A stretch of DNA of 37,273 nt from Agrococcus baldri (GCA_007988785.1 BJUU01000028.1:1-37273); one strand, 5' to 3'. Shown: positions 7,676 to 16,035, counted from the first letter of the stretch. The notes: generated by a model not told the origin, from the letters alone. Made by a program: numbers and translations.

Positions 7676-8508
7676 GCGCGCTGCGACCGGAGGAGCTGTT
7701 CGAGGCGCCGGCCCCCGCCGTGCGCGGGCCGCTGCGCGGGCTGTACTCGGGCAACACCCGATCGGTGGTCGCCCGCGGCCTGCACGTCATGGCCCGCACG
7801 AACTGGGTCGTGGTGCTCACGGGCTTCTTCGAGCCCGTGTTCTACCTGTTCTCGATGGGCATCGGCCTCGGCGCGCTCATCGGCGGGGTGGAGTTCTACG
7901 GCAGCGAGGTGCCCTACGCGGCCTACATCGCGCCCGCGCTCATGGCGGTGAGCGCGATGAACGGCGCCGTCTACGACTCGACCATGAACGTGTTCTTCAA
8001 GATGCGGCACGCGAAGCTCTACCAGCAGATGCTCTCGACCTCCCTCGGCCCGCTCGACGTCGCCCTCGGCGAGATCCTGCTCGCCCTGTTCCGCGGCCTG
8101 CTCTACGCGTGCGGGTTCATGGCGGTCACGACGCTCATGGGGCTGAACCTGTCGTGGACGGCGGTGCTCGCGATCCCGGCGGCGCTCGTGATCGCGTTCG
8201 GCTTCGCCTCCTTCGGCATGGCCGTGACGAGCTACATGAAGACCTTCCAGCACCTCGACTACGTGTTCTTCCTGATGGCGCCGATGTTCATGCTCTCTGC
8301 CACGTTCTTCCCCATCGAGGTCTACCCGCAGGGCTTCCAGGCGGTCATCCAGGCGCTGCCGCTGTGGCACGGCGTCGACATGATCCGCCAGCTCACCACC
8401 GGCCTCATCCAGCCGTCGATCTGGCTGCACCTGCTGTACTTCGCCGTCATGATCGCGCTGGGCCTGTGGTTCACCACGGCGCGCCTGCGAGCGCTCTTCC
8501 TGCGCTGA
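7672..8508 (+). CDS. ABC-2 type transporter permease, second subunit
   Basis: A 278-residue paralogue of the preceding permease, with about six transmembrane helices; YIAPALMAVSAMNGAVYDSTMN and MLSATFFPIEVYPQGFQAVIQALPLWHGVDMIR correspond to the same two landmark segments. The GTG start at 7672 overlaps the previous stop (GTGA); open reading frame continues upstream in this frame but the domain starts here. Two distinct permeases with one ATPase is the NodIJ-like arrangement with duplicated membrane subunit, suggesting a heterodimer. The gene ends just before an independent promoter for the kinase. Confidence 0.9.
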   Translation: MSALRPEELFEAPAPAVRGPLRGLYSGNTRSVVARGLHVMARTNWVVVLTGFFEPVFYLFSMGIGLGALIGGVEFYGSEVPYAAYIAPALMAVSAMNGAVYDSTMNVFFKMRHAKLYQQMLSTSLGPLDVALGEILLALFRGLLYACGFMAVTTLMGLNLSWTAVLAIPAALVIAFGFASFGMAVTSYMKTFQHLDYVFFLMAPMFMLSATFFPIEVYPQGFQAVIQALPLWHGVDMIRQLTTGLIQPSIWLHLLYFAVMIALGLWFTTARLRALFLR

Positions 8509-8526
8509 CGCCCAGGCCGGCGCGCT

Positions 8527-8532
8527 TAGGGT
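8527..8532 (+). promoter_or_regulatory. -10 box of a leaderless promoter for the pfkB-surE unit
   Basis: TAGGGT followed by 7 nt and the ATG at 8540. It sits in the 31-nt gap after the ABC-2 permease, which separates the two transcription units. Confidence 0.5.
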
Positions 8533-8539
8533 GGGCGAC

Positions 8540-9472
8540 ATGGCGCGCGTCGTGATCTTCGCCCCCGCACCGATGCTGACCGTGACGGTGGAGGAGCATC
8601 GCGGCGAGCCCGACGTGCACTTCCACGTCGGCGGGCAGGGCGTCTGGCAGGCGCGGATGCTCACGGCGCTCGACGTCGACGTGGTGCTCGTGTGCACGCT
8701 CGCGGGCGAGGCGGGCACGGTGGCGCTCAACCTGCTGGAGGCCGAGGGCTTCCGGGTGGTCGCGATCGAGACCGAGGGGCTCAGCCCCGCGTACATCCAC
8801 GACCGCCGCGGCGGCGAGCGGAAGGCGATCGTGGAGGCGCAGGGCGAGCCGCTCTCGCGCCATGCGCTCGACTCGCTGTACTCGGCGACCCTGCGGGAGG
8901 CGGCGGATGCCGAGCTCGTCATCCTCTCGGGGCCGGACGGCGAGGAGATGCTCGAGCCGGACGTCTACCGGCGTCTCGCGAGCGACATGCGGCAGCTCGG
9001 CAGACCGGTGCTCGTCGACCTGGCGGGCCCCCGCCTCGCCGCCGCGCTCGAGGGTGGCGTCGACCTGCTCAAGGTGAGCCACGAGGAGCTCGTCGCCGAC
9101 GGCCGCGTCGAGGACGGCGAGGACGAGTCGCAGCTGCTCGCCGCCGCCGTCGAGCTCGCCGAGGACGGCGCCTCGCTCGTCGCGGTCACCCGCGCCGAGG
9201 CGGGCTCGCTCGTGGTCGGCAGCGAGGGCCGCTGGCGGGTCGTCGCCCCCGAGCTCGAGCCGGTCGACACCCGCGGGGCCGGCGACTCGTACACCGCCGG
9301 CCTGGCCGCGGTGCTCGCCGCGGGCGGCAGCCAGGCCGAGGCGGTGCGGATGGGCGCCGCCGCCGGCGCGGTCAACGCCACCCGCCGGGGGCTCGGCACC
9401 GGCGACGCCGAGGCGATCCGCGCGATCGCGGAGCGCGTCGAGCTGCAGCCGATCGAGGAGGAGGACGACTGA
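8540..9472 (+). CDS. PfkB-family carbohydrate kinase (1-phosphofructokinase-like)
   Basis: A 310-residue cytoplasmic sugar kinase of the ribokinase/PfkB fold. The second signature is clear, DTRGAGDSYTAGL with catalytic base D249 and the GAGD anion hole (246-249); the N-terminal HVGGQGVWQARML segment replaces the usual GG-N-A motif and looks like the fructose-1-phosphate/tagatose-phosphate kinase branch. The C-terminus is acidic. Substrate is uncertain: a sugar phosphate is likely, a nucleoside possible given the partner. The ATG at 8540 is preferred over a GTG 9 nt upstream because of the promoter position. It overlaps surE by one base (TGATG), implying coupled translation. Confidence 0.85.
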   Translation: MARVVIFAPAPMLTVTVEEHRGEPDVHFHVGGQGVWQARMLTALDVDVVLVCTLAGEAGTVALNLLEAEGFRVVAIETEGLSPAYIHDRRGGERKAIVEAQGEPLSRHALDSLYSATLREAADAELVILSGPDGEEMLEPDVYRRLASDMRQLGRPVLVDLAGPRLAAALEGGVDLLKVSHEELVADGRVEDGEDESQLLAAAVELAEDGASLVAVTRAEAGSLVVGSEGRWRVVAPELEPVDTRGAGDSYTAGLAAVLAAGGSQAEAVRMGAAAGAVNATRRGLGTGDAEAIRAIAERVELQPIEEEDD

Positions 9473-10230
9473 TGCGCGCACTCATCACGAACGACGACGG
9501 GATCGACTCCCCGGGGCTCCTCGCGCTCGCGCGGGTGGCCGCCGAGGCCGGGCTCGAGGTGGTGGTCGCAGCGCCCGCGCACGAGCACTCCGGTGCCAGC
9601 GCATCCATCATCGCCACCCAGGGGGCGTCCGTCACGGCCGCCGGCGGCAAGGGCACCGTGCGCTCCGAGCGCCGCAGCCTGCCGGGCATCGAGGGGCAGG
9701 CCTACGCGGTGCACGCCGCGCCCGCCCTCATCACGCTGCTCGCCCTGCACGGCTCGTTCGGTCCCGCGCCCGACCTGGTGCTCAGCGGCATCAACCGGGG
9801 CGCGAACGTCGGCGGCGCGATCATGCACTCCGGCACCGTCGGCGCCGCGCTCACCGGCGCGCAGGGCGGGCTGCGCGCGCTCGCCGTCTCGCTCGACGTG
9901 GGCCTCGCCGAGGACGGCGAGGAGCACTGGGAGGCCGCCGCCGCCGTCGCGGGCAGGGCGATCGCCGCCCTGCTCGAGGCGCCCGCGGGCGCCGTGCTGA
10001 ACCTCAACGTGCCGAACCGCGCCGACGCCGCGGGGCTCGAGCCGGTCGATGCGCCGCTCGCGCCCTTCGGGATCGTGCAGACCACCATGACCGAGATCGA
10101 CGGCGACGAGGTGCGGCTCTCGATCCGCGAGCACCGCGCCGACGAGGCGCCCGGCAGCGACATGGAGCGGCTCGCCGCGGGCGACGCGACCCTGACCGCG
10201 GTGCGCACGATCGCCGAGCGCACCGGCTGA
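9472..10230 (+). CDS. surE: 5'/3'-nucleotidase SurE
   Basis: A 252-residue metal-dependent phosphatase that removes phosphate from nucleoside monophosphates, and from short polyphosphate in some species. The N-terminus MRALITNDDGIDSPG carries the metal-binding D8-D9 pair. PAHEHSGASASI supplies the conserved serine, and LSGINRGANVGGAIMHSGTVGAA the asparagine and GTVGAA motifs of the family. Length is normal. It starts on the last base of the PfkB stop codon, so the kinase and nucleotidase are made from one message, an unusual pairing that could interconvert phosphorylated and free forms of a related metabolite. Confidence 0.95.
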   Translation: MRALITNDDGIDSPGLLALARVAAEAGLEVVVAAPAHEHSGASASIIATQGASVTAAGGKGTVRSERRSLPGIEGQAYAVHAAPALITLLALHGSFGPAPDLVLSGINRGANVGGAIMHSGTVGAALTGAQGGLRALAVSLDVGLAEDGEEHWEAAAAVAGRAIAALLEAPAGAVLNLNVPNRADAAGLEPVDAPLAPFGIVQTTMTEIDGDEVRLSIREHRADEAPGSDMERLAAGDATLTAVRTIAERTG

Positions 10231-10285
10231 GCGGGCCACGGCGAGCAGGGCACTCCTCCCCATCGCCGCACCCGAGGCGCCGGGA

Positions 10286-10291
10286 TAGGTT
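10286..10291 (+). promoter_or_regulatory. -10 box of a leaderless promoter for the small membrane protein
   Basis: TAGGTT followed by 6 nt and the ATG at 10298, matching the other leaderless starts in the window. Confidence 0.5.
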
Positions 10292-10297
10292 CGGCCC

Positions 10298-10762
10298 ATG
10301 GTCATCTGGCGCGGCTGGGGCATCCTGGCACTGTTCATCGTCCTCATCCCGCTGAGCATCGGGATCGGCTTCGTCGGCCCCGCCGCGGGCTTCCTGGTCG
10401 GCGGCATCGTCGCCGGCGTGCTGCTGCTGATCGCCGCGGTCGGGCTCTGGTTCCTGGGGCAGTGGCTGAACGTGACGCGCCCGCGCCAGAAGATCGACGA
10501 GCACCTGCAGTCGCAGGCGCTCCGGTACGAGCAGCTCTTCCACGAGGGCAGGTTCCAGGCGGCGCCGGGGATGGCGGTCGCCACCGATCCGCGGATCGCC
10601 AAGACGCAGGCCGACGCGATGCTCGATGCCGAGCGCCAGGCGCTGCGCGCGAGGATCCCGATCAACCACTCGATGTTCTGGATCCCGCTGCAGTGGTGGT
10701 CGGTGGTCGCGGTGCTCGTCGCGTTCATCGCGATCATCGCCGGCATCCTCGCCAGCAGCTGA
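10298..10762 (+). CDS. Hypothetical membrane protein, three predicted TM helices
   Basis: A 154-residue protein I do not recognise. Two hydrophobic helices (residues ~7-30 and ~32-56) are joined by a short loop; a soluble stretch of about 70 residues (RPRQKIDEHLQSQALRYEQL onward) contains charged helices; a third helix ends the protein (~132-154). The layout suggests a small integral membrane protein with a cytoplasmic domain between helices 2 and 3. No motif for catalysis or transport is visible. It has its own leaderless-type promoter, is single, and ends before a large hairpin shared with the convergent transporter. Confidence 0.75.
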   Translation: MVIWRGWGILALFIVLIPLSIGIGFVGPAAGFLVGGIVAGVLLLIAAVGLWFLGQWLNVTRPRQKIDEHLQSQALRYEQLFHEGRFQAAPGMAVATDPRIAKTQADAMLDAERQALRARIPINHSMFWIPLQWWSVVAVLVAFIAIIAGILASS

Positions 10763-10775
10763 CGCCTTCCCCACG

Positions 10776-10820
10776 ACGCGAGCGGGCCGCGACCACCTCG
10801 TGGCCGCGACCCGCTCGCGT
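10776..10820. terminator. Large hairpin between convergent genes
   Basis: An inverted repeat of about 21 bp per arm with two mismatches and a CTC loop; outer arms ACGCGAGCGGG and CCCGCTCGCGT. It lies between the end of the small membrane protein and the end of the convergent MHS transporter. No U-tract follows, as often in high-GC actinobacteria, so bidirectional termination is inferred from position and stem strength. Confidence 0.6.
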
Positions 10821-10858
10821 GCGTCCGCGGACGCATCCGCAGTGCTGAGCCGAGGGGC

Positions 10859-12220
10859 TCACCGCTCCATGTCGACGTCCTTGGTCTCCTTCGAGATCAG
10901 CAGGGCGACGAGCGTCAGCGCGCCCGCCCCGGCCAGGTAGACGCCCACCCAGAAGGGGCTGCCGCCGCCGGCCGTCCACAGCGCCACCGCGATGAACGGG
11001 GCGAGCGCGGCGCCGAGGATCGACGAGACGTTGTAGCTCACGCCCGAGCCGGTGTAGCGCACGTTGGTGGGGAAGAGCTCGGGCAGCAGCGCGCCCATCG
11101 GGCCGAACGTGAAGCCCATGAGCGACATGCCGATGATGAGCCACGCCATGACCCCGAACGTGCCGCCGCCGGTGAGCGGCACCCACAGCAGGCCGAAGGC
11201 GATGATCGCCAGCGTCACCCAGATCAGCAGGCGACGGCGGCCGAGGCGGTCGGCGAGCGGGCCGGAGACGAGCGTGAAGATACCGAAGAACACCACGCCG
11301 ACGATGAGCATGAGCACGAAGGTGTTGTACGAGTAGCCCAGGCCCGGCACCGCGGCGTCCACGGGGGCGCGACCGTAGGTGAGCGAGAAGGCCGTCATCA
11401 GGTAGAAGAGCACGTAGGTCGCGAGCATGAAGAAGGTGCCGAGGATGAGCTCGCGCCAGTGTGCGGTGAAGACCGTCGCCAGCGGCAGGCGCTGGATCGT
11501 GCCGGTCGACCTCGCCTTCTCGAACGAGGTCGACTCGACGAGCTTCAGCCGCACCCACAGGCCGACGATCACCATGACGGCGGAGAACAGGAAGGGGATG
11601 CGCCAGCCCCACTCGAGGAACGCCTGGGAGGGCATCGAGGGGTCGTCGCTCGGCAGCGCCGCTGCGATGATGAGGAAGAGCCCGTTGGCGATGATGAAGC
11701 CGATCGGGGCGCCCAGCTGCGGGAAGGTGCCGTACCAGGCGCGCTTGCCGACCGGCGCGTTCTCGGTCGCCACGAGGGCGGCGCCCGACCACTCGCCGCC
11801 GAGCGCGAAGCCCTGCGCCAGGCGCATGAGCACGAGCAGCGCCGCGGCGATCCAGCCGACCTGCCCGTAGGTGGGCAGCACGCCGATCAGGAACGTCGCG
11901 ATGCCCATCGTCAGCAGCGCGCCGACGAGCGTGAGCTTGCGGCCGTGCTTGTCGCCCAGGTGGCCGAAGACCACCGAGCCGATCGGGCGGGCGACCATCG
12001 CGGCGCCGAAGGCCGCGAACGACGCGAGCAGCGCCGTGGTGTCGTCGCCGGTGGGGAAGAAGAGGTGGGGGAACACCAGCACGGCCGCGGTCGCGTAGAC
12101 GTAGAAGTCGTAGAACTCGATCGTGGTGCCGATGAGGCTGGCGAAGATGACGCGGCCGCGCGAGTTGGCCGGCTGCTGCTGCGACGACGCCGAGGTCGCC
12201 TGGCTTGCTGAGATGGACAT
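10859..12220 (-). CDS. MFS transporter, MHS family (second copy type)
   Basis: A 453-residue, 12-helix proton symporter of the metabolite:H+ symporter family. Landmarks: SLIGTTIEFYDFYVYATAA in helix 1, GHLGDKHGRKLTL in the 2-3 loop, RLAQGFALGGEWSGAALVATE in helix 4 and LADRLGRRRLL in the 8-9 loop. It is more like the ShiA/YhjE/inner-membrane organic-acid carriers than the transporter at 1411, with which it shares only family motifs. A Gln/Ser-rich N-terminal tail (residues 1-20) is cytoplasmic. The ATG at 12220 has an AGGAAAG ribosome-binding site. It stands alone, so the substrate cannot be guessed. Confidence 0.92.
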   Translation of the reverse strand: MSISASQATSASSQQQPANSRGRVIFASLIGTTIEFYDFYVYATAAVLVFPHLFFPTGDDTTALLASFAAFGAAMVARPIGSVVFGHLGDKHGRKLTLVGALLTMGIATFLIGVLPTYGQVGWIAAALLVLMRLAQGFALGGEWSGAALVATENAPVGKRAWYGTFPQLGAPIGFIIANGLFLIIAAALPSDDPSMPSQAFLEWGWRIPFLFSAVMVIVGLWVRLKLVESTSFEKARSTGTIQRLPLATVFTAHWRELILGTFFMLATYVLFYLMTAFSLTYGRAPVDAAVPGLGYSYNTFVLMLIVGVVFFGIFTLVSGPLADRLGRRRLLIWVTLAIIAFGLLWVPLTGGGTFGVMAWLIIGMSLMGFTFGPMGALLPELFPTNVRYTGSGVSYNVSSILGAALAPFIAVALWTAGGGSPFWVGVYLAGAGALTLVALLISKETKDVDMER

Positions 12221-12325
12221 GCTGCTTTCCTGCTGTGGGTGGGCGCGGGAGGTGCGGGTGTGCAGCGCGCCGGTCAGCGGTCCGCTCGTGACGGGCCGGC
12301 CGTGTCGGAGACTGCTTCGGCTCCC

Positions 12326-12345
12326 TGGGACGACGTTCCAGTGTA
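12326..12345. promoter_or_regulatory. Candidate operator and -10 box upstream of the MHS transporter
   Basis: TGGGACG-A-CGTTCCA (12326-12340) is a near-perfect 15-bp dyad. Abutting it on the minus strand is TACACT (12345-12340), a possible -10 for the transporter, which would give a leader of about 110 nt. Only the symmetry is seen; function is tentative. Confidence 0.3.
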
Positions 12346-12379
12346 ACGAGCGAGTCCTCTCACGGACGATTCCGGTGCG

Positions 12380-12868
12380 TCAGCCGCGGAGCGAGCGCAG
12401 CGCGAGCGCCGCCTCGACCACCGCCTCCGCGGCCTCCCGACCCTTGTCCTCCTTCGAGCCGGGCAGGCCGGCGCGGTCGATGCCCTGCTGCTCGTCGTCG
12501 AGGGTGAGCACGCCGAAGCCGACCGGCTTGCCGGTGCGCACCGCGACATCCGTCAGCCCCATCGTGGCCGCCTCGGAGACGTACTCGAAGTGCGGGGTGC
12601 CGCCGCGGATGATGACGCCGAGCGCCACGACGCCGTCGGAGCCCGCCTCCAGCGCCGCCTGCGCCACCACCGGCAGCTCGAACGAGCCGGGCACCGGCAG
12701 CTCGGTCACCTCGGCGCCCATCTCGGCGAGCGCGCGGCGGGCGCCCTCGAGCAGCCCCGTCGCGATCTCCTCGTGCCAGCGGCCGTGCACGATCGCGATG
12801 CGCAGCCCGGCGGCATCCAGCCCCGCGCCCTGCGCCGTCATGCCCTGCGGGCGTCCTTCTCCAGCCAT
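12380..12868 (-). CDS. ribH: 6,7-dimethyl-8-ribityllumazine synthase
   Basis: A 162-residue enzyme that condenses 5-amino-6-ribitylaminouracil with 3,4-dihydroxy-2-butanone 4-phosphate, the penultimate step of riboflavin synthesis. Family landmarks: RIAIVHGRWHEEIATGLLEGA near the start, PGSFELPVVAQ (the substrate-binding FE region) and VIIRGGTPHFEYVSEAA with catalytic H93. A ~20-residue N-terminal extension precedes the conserved core. It is the last gene of the rib operon, starting 3 nt after the ribBA stop. The multimeric enzyme often encloses riboflavin synthase. Confidence 0.95.
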   Translation of the reverse strand: MAGEGRPQGMTAQGAGLDAAGLRIAIVHGRWHEEIATGLLEGARRALAEMGAEVTELPVPGSFELPVVAQAALEAGSDGVVALGVIIRGGTPHFEYVSEAATMGLTDVAVRTGKPVGFGVLTLDDEQQGIDRAGLPGSKEDKGREAAEAVVEAALALRSLRG

Positions 12869-12871
12869 GGC

Positions 12872-14140
12872 TCAGCCCTCTCCCTGCTCGTCGTTCTGCG
12901 TGATGGCCGCCGGCAGGCGATGGCCCATGCGGTCGCGCTTGGCCTCGAGGTACTGCTCGTTGTGCGCGCCGACGCCCACGAGCAGCGGCACGAGCTCTCG
13001 CACCTCGACCCCGTGCTGCTCGAGCGCCTCGCGCTTGAGCGGGTTGTTCGAGAGCAGCCGGATGGACTGCACCCCCTGCTGCCGGATGATGGCCGCGGCC
13101 GCGCCGTACTCGCGCGCGTCGGCGGGCAGGCCGAGCGCCAGGTTGGCGTCGAGCGTGTCGAGGCCCTCCTCCTGCAGCCGGTAGGCGCGCAGCTTGTTGA
13201 TGAGCCCGATGCCGCGCCCCTCCTGGCCGCGCAGGTAGACGACCATGCCGCTGCCCTCCTCCTGGATCTGCTGCATGGCGTCGTCGAGCTGCGGCCCGCA
13301 CTCGCACTTGAGGGAGTGCAGCGCCTCGCCCGTGAGGCACTCCGAGTGCACCCGCACGAGCGCGCCGTCGGCGAGCGCGTCGCCCGCGATGATCGCCACG
13401 TGGTCTGCGCCCGTCTGGCGGTCGCGGTAGGCGGCGATGCGGAAGCTGCCGTAGCGCGTCGGCACGGTGGTCTCGACCTCGAAGGAGACGCGGGCCGACT
13501 CCTCGTCGCTGCCGCCGCACGCGCTGGCGAGGCCGCCGGCGTCGAGGTAGGCGATCAGGTCGGCGATGGTGATCACCGGCAGGTCGTGCTCCTCGCCGAA
13601 CGCGATGAGCGACGGCAGCCGCCGCATCTCGCCGGCGTCCTCGACCAGCTCGCCGATCACGCCGACGGGGGAGAGGCCGGCGAGCTGCATGAGCTCGACC
13701 GCCGCCTCGGTGTGGCCGGGGCGCGAGCGCACGCCGCCCTCGACGGCGCGCAGCGGCACGATGTGCCCGGGCCGGCGCAGGCTCGAGGCCGTCGAGGAGG
13801 GGTCGGCGAGCACCCGCAGCGTGTGCGCGCGGTCGTCCGCCGAGATGCCCGTCGTGGTGCGGTCGGCGGCGTCGACGGTGATCGTGTAGGCCGTCTGGCG
13901 CTCGTCCTGGTTCTCCAGCACCATGAGGGGCAGACCCAGGTCGTCGGCGCGCTCGGCGGTGAGCGGCGCGCACAGGTAGCCGGAGGTGTGCCGCACCATG
14001 AAGGCGATCCACTCGGGCGTCGCCAGCTGCGCCGACATGATGAGGTCGCCCTCGTTCTCGCGGCCCTCGTCGTCGACGACGATGACGGGCTTGCGCTCGC
14101 GCAGCGCCTGCAGCGCAACGTCGATCGTGGTGATGCTCAT
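12872..14140 (-). CDS. ribBA: Bifunctional 3,4-dihydroxy-2-butanone-4-phosphate synthase / GTP cyclohydrolase II
   Basis: A 422-residue fusion making both precursors of the lumazine. Residues ~1-205 are the DHBP synthase: acidic loop DDEGRENEGD (23-32), TTTGISADDRAHT, RPGHIVPL and RPGHTEA with H143. Residues ~215-410 are GTP cyclohydrolase II: zinc ligands C268, C279 and C281 in HSECLTGEALHSLKCECG, and the GQEGRGIGL segment. Both sets of catalytic residues look intact, so both activities are expected. The start at 14140 overlaps the ribE stop (ATGA), implying coupled translation. A short acidic tail follows the second domain. Confidence 0.96.
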   Translation of the reverse strand: MSITTIDVALQALRERKPVIVVDDEGRENEGDLIMSAQLATPEWIAFMVRHTSGYLCAPLTAERADDLGLPLMVLENQDERQTAYTITVDAADRTTTGISADDRAHTLRVLADPSSTASSLRRPGHIVPLRAVEGGVRSRPGHTEAAVELMQLAGLSPVGVIGELVEDAGEMRRLPSLIAFGEEHDLPVITIADLIAYLDAGGLASACGGSDEESARVSFEVETTVPTRYGSFRIAAYRDRQTGADHVAIIAGDALADGALVRVHSECLTGEALHSLKCECGPQLDDAMQQIQEEGSGMVVYLRGQEGRGIGLINKLRAYRLQEEGLDTLDANLALGLPADAREYGAAAAIIRQQGVQSIRLLSNNPLKREALEQHGVEVRELVPLLVGVGAHNEQYLEAKRDRMGHRLPAAITQNDEQGEG

Positions 14141-14751
14141 CGCGTGGCCTCCACTTGCAGCATGCGCTCGACGTGGCGGGCGACGATGTCGGTCTCGATG
14201 TTGACCCGGTCGCCGACGGCGCGGAACCCCAGCGTCGTCGACGCGAGGGTCTCGGGGATGAGCGAGACCTCGAACCACTGCTCGGCGGCGCCCGCCTCGC
14301 TGATGCCCGAGACCGTCAGCGAGATGCCGTCGACCGCGATCGAGCCCTTCGTGGTCACCAGGCGTGCGTGCTCGTCGTCGAGCGAGCAGCGCACGGTGCG
14401 CTGCCCGTCGCCCTCGGTGATCGCGAGCACCGTCGCGGTGCCGTCGATGTGCCCCTGCACGATGTGCCCGCCCAGCCGGTCGCCGACCGCGGCCGCGCGC
14501 TCCAGGTTGACGCGGTCGCCAGCCCGGCGGTCGCCCAGTGTGGACATGTCGACCGAGACCTGCATGACGTCGGCCGTGAAGGCATCCGCCGTCTGGTCGA
14601 CCACGGTGAGGCAGAGGCCGTTGACCGCGATCGAGTCGCCGTGGGACGCGTCGCTGACCGCCAGCGGGCCGCGGACGGTGAGGCGCCACGCCTCGCCATT
14701 GGGCTCGAACGAGACGATCTCGCCGAGCTCTTCGATGATGCCGGTGAACAT
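14137..14751 (-). CDS. ribE: Riboflavin synthase, alpha chain
   Basis: A 204-residue enzyme that dismutates two 6,7-dimethyl-8-ribityllumazine molecules to riboflavin. It has the two tandem lumazine-binding repeats: the first opens with the invariant MFTGIIEELGE, contains SIAVNGLCLTV and is followed by the GGHIVQGHIDG junction; the second contains SIAVDGISLTV. The first-repeat cysteine and serine pair usual in the active site is represented by C47 in NGLCLTV. Start and stop overlap ribD (one base) and ribBA (4 bp). Called ribC in some species. Confidence 0.95.
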   Translation of the reverse strand: MFTGIIEELGEIVSFEPNGEAWRLTVRGPLAVSDASHGDSIAVNGLCLTVVDQTADAFTADVMQVSVDMSTLGDRRAGDRVNLERAAAVGDRLGGHIVQGHIDGTATVLAITEGDGQRTVRCSLDDEHARLVTTKGSIAVDGISLTVSGISEAGAAEQWFEVSLIPETLASTTLGFRAVGDRVNIETDIVARHVERMLQVEATR

Positions 14752-15773
14752 CACTGCTCGCTCTCTGTCGTGGCCTCGACCAGGAGGTCGCTGCCGAGCT
14801 GCTCGAGCCGCGTCACCGTGAGGCGGCGCTGCTCGTCGATGGTCTCGACGCCGAGTGCGTCGAGCGCGGTGCGCGGGCCACCGAGGAGGGTGGGCGCGAG
14901 GTAGACGGTGAGGCGGTCGGCGAGCCCGGCGCGGATGAACGCGCTCGCGAGCGTCGGCCCGCCCTCGACGTAGAGGGACTGGATGCCGTCGGCGGCCAGG
15001 GCGCGCAGCTCGCGGTCGAGCTCGTGGCCGGCGGTGCGCAGCGGGCGCGGGTGCCGGCGCAGGGCGGCGGTCTCGGGGATCGCGCGGTCGCCGAAGACGA
15101 CGGGGATCGGCTGCGGGGCGTCGGCGCGCCCCTCGATGCGCGCCGTCAGCTGCGGGTCGTCGGCGAGCACGGTGCCGGTGCCGACCGCGATCGCGTCGTG
15201 CGCGCTGCGCTCGCCGTGCACGTGGGCGCGCGCCTCGGGGCCGGTGATCCACCGGCTGGTGCCGTCGGCGGCGGCGGCGCGGCCGTCGAGCGACTGCGCC
15301 CACTTGACCGTCACGAAGGGGCGGCCGGCGCGCTGCACGAACAGCCAGTCGGCGATCAGGGCGTCGGCCTCGGGCTCGTCGAGCCTCGTCACGTCGATGC
15401 CGGCCGCGCGCAGCCGGCCGGAGCCGTTGCGCGAGGCCTCGCCGGGATCGGCGCTGCCGTAGACGACGCGCGCGACGCCCGCCTCGATGAGCGCGACCGC
15501 GCAGGGCCCGGTGCGGCCGGTGTGGTTGCAGGGCTCGAGCGTGACGACGGCGGTCGCGCCGGCTGCCGCGCCGGGCGCGAGCCGCGAGAGCGCGTCGACC
15601 TCGGCGTGCGGGGTGCCGGCGCCGCGGTGGTGGCCCTCGGCGAGGGTGCTGCCGTCGGGCGCGAGGATGACGGCGCCGACCTGCGGGTTGATGCCGCGCG
15701 GGCCCTCGAGCGCGAGCTCGCGCGCGCGGGCCATCGCGCTGCGCTCTGCGGCGCTGATCACAGCCATCTGCAT
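14751..15773 (-). CDS. ribD: Bifunctional diaminohydroxyphosphoribosylaminopyrimidine deaminase / 5-amino-6-(5-phosphoribosylamino)uracil reductase
   Basis: A 340-residue bifunctional enzyme for the second and third steps of riboflavin synthesis. The N-terminal deaminase has the zinc site H56-A-E58 and PCNHTGRTGPC with C82 and C91. The C-terminal reductase (~145-340) shows VTVKWAQSLDGR, the IAVGTGTVLADDPQLTAR segment and YVEGGPTLASAFI. The ATG at 15773 is chosen; a second ATG lies two codons later. First gene of the rib operon, directly behind the FMN riboswitch, so expression should fall when FMN is plentiful. Confidence 0.95.
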   Translation of the reverse strand: MQMAVISAAERSAMARARELALEGPRGINPQVGAVILAPDGSTLAEGHHRGAGTPHAEVDALSRLAPGAAAGATAVVTLEPCNHTGRTGPCAVALIEAGVARVVYGSADPGEASRNGSGRLRAAGIDVTRLDEPEADALIADWLFVQRAGRPFVTVKWAQSLDGRAAAADGTSRWITGPEARAHVHGERSAHDAIAVGTGTVLADDPQLTARIEGRADAPQPIPVVFGDRAIPETAALRRHPRPLRTAGHELDRELRALAADGIQSLYVEGGPTLASAFIRAGLADRLTVYLAPTLLGGPRTALDALGVETIDEQRRLTVTRLEQLGSDLLVEATTESEQ

Positions 15774-15780
15774 CCCGGCA

Positions 15781-15830
15781 TCCGTCCCTCTCCGAACGAG
15801 CGCGGGGAACGGAGGGTCGCTGGCGACCCT
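15781..15830 (-). promoter_or_regulatory. Probable expression platform of the FMN riboswitch
   Basis: On the minus strand a perfect hairpin AGGGTCGC-CA-GCGACCCT (15830-15813) follows the aptamer, and a CTCCG segment (15814-15810) can pair with CGGAG (15794-15790) just before the ribD start. The two pairings share bases, so they are mutually exclusive, as expected for a switch that hides the ribosome-binding region. No U-tract is seen, which favours translational control. Confidence 0.45.
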
Positions 15831-15831
15831 G

Positions 15832-15967
15832 CGTGCGCCTCCCCTCCGGACTCTCACCGTCGGTGCTGGAATTCCACCAGCTCAGCCGATCGACCGCTCG
15901 TGAAGACGCGGGCTCTCGGGTCGCGGACTCTCACCGCCGGTTCAGACTTGCACTGACCCCGGGCACG
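15832..15967 (-). promoter_or_regulatory. FMN riboswitch (RFN element) upstream of ribD
   Basis: Conserved aptamer segments are readable in order on the minus strand: CGTGC (P1 left arm), CCGGGGTCAGTGCAAGTC, GAACCGGCGGTGA, AGTCCGCGACCCG, the variable arm, TGGTGGAATTCCAG, ACCGACGGTGAGAGTCCGG, GGGAGGC and GCACG (P1 right arm, pairs with CGTGC). The element binds FMN and represses riboflavin genes in bacteria. It lies about 60 nt before ribD. The sequence matches the known consensus closely by eye; spacing is normal. Confidence 0.95.
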
Positions 15968-16035
15968 TTGCACTGCCACCCTACAACTCGCGCCCGCCGG
16001 CGCCCATTCCCGCCTGGGCGGCGACGGCGAGCGCG

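Noticed and set aside
15813-15830. The hairpin after the FMN aptamer as an intrinsic terminator
   Set aside because: It is a perfect hairpin but no run of U follows; a role in a translational switch is more consistent.
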